NCBI RefSeq assembly: GCF_016938855.1
Contig: NZ_JAFHAP010000008.1
Coordinates: 124,280 to 188,279, forward strand
Source: Polycladomyces zharkentensis
GTDB lineage: Bacteria; Bacillota; Bacilli; Thermoactinomycetales; JIR-001
DNA: 64,000 nucleotides
Direction: 5' to 3'
Both the position numbers and the translations under genes were made by a program. This document shows positions 60,158 through 64,000 of this stretch, in pieces (positions within the stretch are counted from its first letter, which is position 1; each line of letters starts with the position of its first letter). Below the pieces are notes generated by a model, which was given only the letters and a program-made list of their open reading frames with translations, searched no databases and was not told the origin of the DNA.

Positions 60158-61909
60158 ATGGCTGAGAAACTTCACGATTGGAAGCATCTTTGGCACCAAA
60201 CACCCTGCCCCATGGCAGTTGTGGATGACTCGGGGATGATCCGCTACGGAAACCGAGAGTTGCTCCAACTGGTGGAACAGAAAAATCCGGATGGTCGATC
60301 CTGGGATTCGTTCATTCAGGCAACTTCCTCAAGGGAACATCCCGGACTTCAACAGATCGACGGCGAGAGATACAGGGTTCGTTACGGTGTGCTGGATGAA
60401 CCGAAGGGTTGGCGTCTTTACTTGTTGGAAAAGGTCTCCACTGAAGGACATGCTCCTCTGCCGTCGCCCAACGAATTGGATTTGGACACGCTCATTGAAA
60501 ACTCCTATGACTGTATCTACATTACGGACCATAACGGGATCACGCTCCATACAAACTCAGCGATTGAAAGACTGACGGGAATTCCAAAGGAGTATTATAT
60601 CGGGAAAGACGTTCGGTATCTGGAAAAAAGGGGCATATTGAAAAAGTCTGTGACGCTGGAAGTGTTGAAAACAGGAAAAACCGTCAGCACGGTACAGGCC
60701 AATAAACGAGGGAAAGTGCTCATCATTACGGGGAATCCGGTCTTTGACAACGAGGGCCGGGTTGTACGGGTGATTACCAATATCCGGGATGTGACCGAAT
60801 TAAATCGCCTCCGGGATGAACTGGACGAAACGCGCAAGCTGTCGGAGCGATACCGGAATGAACTGTCCGAACTGAGGAAGTTATGCCTGAAAGAAGAACC
60901 CTCCATTGTGATGAACGATGTGGCCATGCAGCAGGCCTATCATCTGGCAATGAAAGTGGCCGCTACTGACGCGACGGTTTTGCTGTTGGGGGAATCCGGC
61001 GTGGGCAAAGAAGTTTTCGCTCAGATGATCCATAAAAACAGCAACCGATATGAAAGCGGTTCCTTTATTACCGTTAATTGCGGCGCGATCCCGAAGGAAC
61101 TGATCGAATCCGAATTGTTCGGGTACGAGGGAGGTGCCTTCACCGGAGCCCGAAAAAAAGGGAAACCGGGAATGTTCGAGTTGGCCGAGAATGGAACCCT
61201 GTTTTTGGATGAAATCGGGGAGCTCCCTCTGGAGATGCAAGTAAAGCTCCTGCGCGTGATTCAGGAAAAAAAGGTCCGAAGAGTGGGGGGGACACGGTCC
61301 GTTCAAGTCAACGTGAGAATCATTGCGGCAACGAACCGCGATTTAAAAGAAATGGTGAAAAAAGGAGCGTTCAGGGAGGACCTGTATTACAGGATCAGCG
61401 TGGTTCCAATTGAAATCCCTCCCCTCCGACGGCGAAAAAACGACATTAAACCGTTGCTGATTCACTTTCTGGACAAGTTTAACCGTAAATACCGCAAGTC
61501 GTGTTATTTTGTCCAAGACGTTTTCGAGAAACTTCAGGAATACGAGTGGCCGGGAAATGTCCGGGAGCTGGCCAATATGGTGGAACGGCTGGTCATCACC
61601 TGTCCGGAGGATGCGATTCGACCGGAATATATTCCGGAAATACGGGAAAATCAAAACGTTGAATCCCGCGGCGGACGATCCCGGGAGATTGTACCGGAGA
61701 TCAACGGGGAAATCTACAACCTGTCGGGCTTCAACCGTTCCTTTCAATCTTTGAACGACTTCCTCTCGCACCTGGAGCGCGAGATTTTGGCCGAAGCCTA
61801 TGAACGGTTCCACAGTTCTTATCAGGTGGCGCAACATTTGGGAATCAGCCAGTCCACAGCCATGCGGAAGGCTTACAAATACGGTATCAGAGAAAGAAGT
61901 TCCTCTTAA
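60158..61909 (+). CDS. Sigma-54-dependent activator with PAS domain and Fis-type HTH
   Basis: A 583-residue enhancer-binding protein. The N-terminal 250 residues hold PAS-like sensor domains (PMAVVDDSGMIRYGNRELL; YDCIYITDHNGITLHTNSAIERLTGI). The AAA+ domain has Walker A LLGESGVGKE near 277, the sigma-54 contact motif GAFTGA near 326, Walker B GTLFLDEIGELP near 346, and an ARDLY-type sensor region. The C-terminal HTH (SYQVAQHLGISQSTAMRKAYKYGI) is of the Fis/TyrR type. ATG 60158 follows TAAGGGGATGG. It lies upstream of a sigma-54 promoter and acyl-CoA genes, its likely target; the PAS ligand is unknown. Confidence 0.93.
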   Translation: MAEKLHDWKHLWHQTPCPMAVVDDSGMIRYGNRELLQLVEQKNPDGRSWDSFIQATSSREHPGLQQIDGERYRVRYGVLDEPKGWRLYLLEKVSTEGHAPLPSPNELDLDTLIENSYDCIYITDHNGITLHTNSAIERLTGIPKEYYIGKDVRYLEKRGILKKSVTLEVLKTGKTVSTVQANKRGKVLIITGNPVFDNEGRVVRVITNIRDVTELNRLRDELDETRKLSERYRNELSELRKLCLKEEPSIVMNDVAMQQAYHLAMKVAATDATVLLLGESGVGKEVFAQMIHKNSNRYESGSFITVNCGAIPKELIESELFGYEGGAFTGARKKGKPGMFELAENGTLFLDEIGELPLEMQVKLLRVIQEKKVRRVGGTRSVQVNVRIIAATNRDLKEMVKKGAFREDLYYRISVVPIEIPPLRRRKNDIKPLLIHFLDKFNRKYRKSCYFVQDVFEKLQEYEWPGNVRELANMVERLVITCPEDAIRPEYIPEIRENQNVESRGGRSREIVPEINGEIYNLSGFNRSFQSLNDFLSHLEREILAEAYERFHSSYQVAQHLGISQSTAMRKAYKYGIRERSSS

Positions 61910-61949
61910 GTCAATTTCGGTTTATAAACCGAAATTGACTTATTTTTTG
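61908..61949 (+). terminator. Intrinsic terminator after the sigma-54 activator gene
   Basis: A perfect 17-bp inverted repeat (arms beginning AAGTCAATTTCGG and ending CCGAAATTGACTT) followed by ATTTTTTG. Confidence 0.9.
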
Positions 61950-62006
61950 ACTTATATGGAGATGAATGATGCCCCCCCTTTTTGGGGTGTTTGGGGAAAC
62001 GTCATG

Positions 62007-62021
62007 TGGCATGGCTTTTGC
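62007..62021 (+). promoter_or_regulatory. Sigma-54 (-24/-12) promoter
   Basis: TGGCATGGCTTTTGC has GG and GC exactly 10 bp apart and matches the TGGCAYR-N4-TTGC consensus at every fixed position. It is the only such site I found, lies 100 bp after the activator gene and 30 bp before the thiolase remnant. Confidence 0.85.
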
Positions 62022-62050
62022 GTGAAAAAGGGAGCGGGAGGTGCGAAACG

Positions 62051-62340
62051 GTGAGAGGTTGCTGGATAGTCGGAGCGGGCAGGTTTGACGATGGACGAAA
62101 TTGACTTGGTCGAATTGAACGAGGCTTTTGCCGCCCAGGCGGTGGTGTGCATGCGCGAATGAAACATACCCACAGAAAAATGCCATGTGAACGGTGGTCC
62201 CATTGCGATCGGCCCCCATTGGGAAGCACGCGGTTTTCTACTGTACGAGATGAAACGCCGCCAAGTCCGTTATGGATTGGTGACCATGTGCATCGGAGTG
62301 GGACAAGGAATCGCCATCATTGTGGAACGAATAGAAAGTG
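62051..62340 (+). pseudogene. Acetyl-CoA acetyltransferase (thiolase), deleted and with a nonsense codon
   Basis: GTG 62051, with a GGGAGGTG ribosome site, begins [12 protein letters not shown], the usual thiolase N-terminus. About 280 residues are then missing. From 62091 in another frame the C-terminal part reads [17 protein letters not shown] (active-site NEAF motif), then TGA at 62160-62162 where Trp is expected (RE-W-NIPTEK), then HVNGGPIAIG and RYGLVTMCIGVGQGIAIIVER. The catalytic HP of the NGGAIALGHP motif is also scrambled, and the nucleophile Cys lay in the deleted part. The gene cannot make thiolase. Confidence 0.88.
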
Positions 62341-62349
62341 AAAGGAGGG

Positions 62350-62478
62350 AGGATCGGTATCGGCGGTGCGGGAGTGATGGGGAGGGAGATTGTTTGGGTG
62401 AAGACCGGACAGGGCGTTTACCGGTACGATGAGCGGGGACGGCGCATTCCCTGCAAAGAAGAAGAGCTTGCAAAGTGA
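62350..62478 (+). pseudogene. 3-hydroxyacyl-CoA dehydrogenase remnant with internal deletion
   Basis: A 42-codon frame reads RIGIGGAGVMGREI, the NAD-binding start of 3-hydroxybutyryl-CoA dehydrogenase (I-G-V-I-G-A-G-V-M-G). It then jumps to VKTGQGVYRYDERGRRI, the C-terminal KTGxGFYxY landmark. Roughly 260 residues between are gone, in frame. The stop at 62476 overlaps the start region of the acyl-CoA dehydrogenase gene. Confidence 0.82.
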
Positions 62479-62489
62479 GGGTGAGCGTA

Positions 62490-63638
62490 TTGGAACTTGT
62501 GGTCAAACCCGAAATCCGGCAGCTGCAGACAGTGGTCAGGGATTTTGTGAAGGAAGTGGTCGAACCGGTCGCGCAGATGATTGAAGAAGAAGACCGTATT
62601 CCTGAGGATGTCGTGGAGCAAGCAAAGGAACTGGGATTGTTCGGTCTTTCCATTCCCGAGGAATACGGTGGGTTGGGCCTGAATATGACGGAGAAGTGCC
62701 TTTTGTTGGAGGAACTCGGAAAAACCCATAACGGTTTCACCAGTCTCATCGGCGCTCACACCGGTATCGGAACCGTCGGAATCGTGGAGTTGGGAACGGA
62801 AGAACAGAAGCAGCGGTTCCTGCCGAAAATGGCGACGGGAGAATGGATCGGTGCGTTTGCTCTGTCCGAACCCGAGGCGGGATCGCATGCGGCCAACCTG
62901 CGCACCCGTGCTGAACGCAAGGGGGATTGCTATGTGCTAAACGGGATGAAACACTTTATCACCAACGGTCCGGAAGCCCGTGTGATCACCGTCATGGCCA
63001 GTACCGATCCCGCCAAGGGTGCCAAGGGGATCACCTCCTTTTTGGTGGAAAGTGATTTCCCGGGGTTCAGTCGAGGTCCGTCGGATGTGAAAATGGGACT
63101 ACGTGGTTCCCACACCTGCCAGTTGTTTTTCGAGGAATGCGAGGTGCCGGTGGCAAACCGCCTGGGAGCGGAGGGAGAAGGGTATGTTAACGCATTGAAA
63201 ATCCTGGCCAACGGTCGGGCCTCACTGGCCGCCCGCTGCCTGGGGTCTTGCGAGAAATTGTTGGAACTTTCCATGGATTACGCCATGCAGCGGAAACAAT
63301 TCGGAAAACCCATCTTTGAGAATCAGGCCATCCAACACATGTTGGCGGACATGTATCTGGAGATTGAAACGTTGAGGAGCTTTTTGTATCGGGTGACTGC
63401 CATGGTGGATCAGGGGAAGAAAGTCATCAAGGAATCGGCGGCGGTGAAATTGTATGCTTCGGAGGTGTACAATCGCATCGCGGATCGGGCGGTACAGATT
63501 TTCGGCGGAATGGGTTACATGAAAGAGTTTCCGGTGGAGCGGTTTTACCGGGACGCCCGAATTACGCGGATCTATGAAGGGACGTCGGAAATTCAGCGCA
63601 ACATCATTGCCGCGCAATTGAAGAAGGAATACGTCTGA
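62490..63638 (+). CDS. Acyl-CoA dehydrogenase
   Basis: FAD-dependent oxidation of acyl-CoA to enoyl-CoA, passing electrons to electron-transfer flavoprotein. The 382-residue protein is intact. ALSEPEAGSHAANLRTRAE near 131 is the family signature 1, FITNGPEARVITVMAS the FAD-side strand, RKQFGKPIFENQAIQHMLADM near 269, and QIFGGMGYMKEFPVERFYRDARI near 334, with IYEGTSEIQRNIIA including the catalytic-base Glu. TTG 62490 follows GAGGGTGAG and is preferred; in-frame GTGs at 62475 and 62481 are alternatives. The genes on either side are broken. Confidence 0.92.
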   Translation: MELVVKPEIRQLQTVVRDFVKEVVEPVAQMIEEEDRIPEDVVEQAKELGLFGLSIPEEYGGLGLNMTEKCLLLEELGKTHNGFTSLIGAHTGIGTVGIVELGTEEQKQRFLPKMATGEWIGAFALSEPEAGSHAANLRTRAERKGDCYVLNGMKHFITNGPEARVITVMASTDPAKGAKGITSFLVESDFPGFSRGPSDVKMGLRGSHTCQLFFEECEVPVANRLGAEGEGYVNALKILANGRASLAARCLGSCEKLLELSMDYAMQRKQFGKPIFENQAIQHMLADMYLEIETLRSFLYRVTAMVDQGKKVIKESAAVKLYASEVYNRIADRAVQIFGGMGYMKEFPVERFYRDARITRIYEGTSEIQRNIIAAQLKKEYV

Positions 63639-63655
63639 TGGGGAGGAACAAAAAG

Positions 63656-64000
63656 ATGCCGGCCATCCGACAATTCGTCTCCGGGTCTGCCTTCGTCGGC
63701 AGGGCAGCCCGAGGAACGGGGATGTGGTCAACGTGGGGATCGTTGCTGTTGGATGAGCCGTTTCCGGGGAGCAAATCCGGTCATTGATATACAAGCCGGG
63801 GTTTGATTGATGAGATCGAGCAGTACGAGAAACTGACCATTGCTGTGGTCAACGGTTATTCGTTGGGGGGAGGATGTGAGTTGACCATGGCATGCGATCT
63901 GCGGATTGCACAGGAAAATGCCAAGTTGGCTTTCCGGAGCTCAGTTTGTCCATTATTCCGGGAGCGGGCGGAACCCAGCGGTTGGCTCGCCTGGTGGGAT
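63656..64000 (+). pseudogene. Enoyl-CoA hydratase, 5'-degraded and frameshifted (runs off the window)
   Basis: ATG 63656 follows GGGGAGG, but the first 45 codons are not recognisable apart from a possible SAFV segment, and the frame stops. From about 63802 the product is clear: [19 protein letters not shown], then [21 protein letters not shown]. At about 63926 the frame shifts by one base; the other frame continues with [20 protein letters not shown], the [15 protein letters not shown] landmark. A single missing base in an expected AKFGFPEL explains this. The 3' end lies outside the window. Confidence 0.85.

Noticed and set aside
1-64000. tRNA or rRNA genes and CRISPR arrays
   Set aside because: No tRNA-like TTCGANNC arms with CCA-proximal acceptor pairing, no rRNA landmarks, and no regularly spaced repeats were seen by eye; a tRNAscan or CRISPR finder run would settle this.

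Overview
The window is a chromosomal segment of an endospore-forming Firmicute with fairly high GC. It carries spoVK, a gerA/gerB/gerC-type germinant receptor, CgeB-like and YheC-like spore-coat proteins, and B. subtilis-style glnRA with GlnR boxes. The mutS-mutL-methyltransferase-miaA-hfq-spoVK-hflX-ynbB-glnRA backbone together with the spore genes points to Bacillales, most likely Thermoactinomycetaceae. That family assignment is inference from gene order and protein character, not from a search.

Layout. 1-2.4 kb: the N-terminus of a PEP synthase and a two-gene ABC exporter operon (-) behind a c-di-AMP (ydaO/yuaA) riboswitch and terminator. 2.7-13.5 kb: a conserved housekeeping block (mutS, mutL, RsmJ-like methyltransferase, miaA, hfq, spoVK, hflX, methionine gamma-lyase-like ynbB, DUF456 protein). 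13.5-19 kb: LacI regulator, dicarboxylate/glutamate symporter, glnR-glnA with a GlnR box, and a Fur-box/permease remnant in front of a siderophore ABC ATPase. 19.7-26 kb: asnS, dnaD, an unusual ATP-grasp/glycosyltransferase fusion, and an ammonium transporter whose promoter lies between two GlnR/TnrA-type boxes.

26.2-37.4 kb: a carbohydrate island (dhaKLM on -, then a GH2 beta-mannosidase and mtlA-mtlR-mtlF-mtlD on +). It is bracketed by two same-orientation relics of an IS200/IS605-type right end; the left relic contains about 400 bp of structured non-coding sequence and the right relic supplies the last codons of mtlD. 37.4-44.7 kb: a divergent pair of FMN-binding glutamate-synthase-like membrane proteins, a complete germinant receptor operon, and a truncated second copy of that operon's leader and first codons.

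44.7-59.7 kb: a probable spore-surface glycan cluster with dTDP-rhamnose synthesis (rfbA/B/D/C, matching spsIJKL), GT4 and GT2 glycosyltransferases, two CgeB-like glycosyltransferases, two MurF-like ligases in antisense orientation, an APS kinase, and two alkaline-phosphatase-superfamily enzymes with Thr at the nucleophile position. Nearby SigK-like and GerE-like motifs fit late mother-cell expression. This is the best candidate for an undescribed system. 59.9-64 kb: a sigma-54 activator, an intact -24/-12 promoter, and a beta-oxidation operon in which thiolase, 3-hydroxyacyl-CoA dehydrogenase and enoyl-CoA hydratase are broken while the acyl-CoA dehydrogenase is intact. No rRNA, tRNA or CRISPR array was seen.
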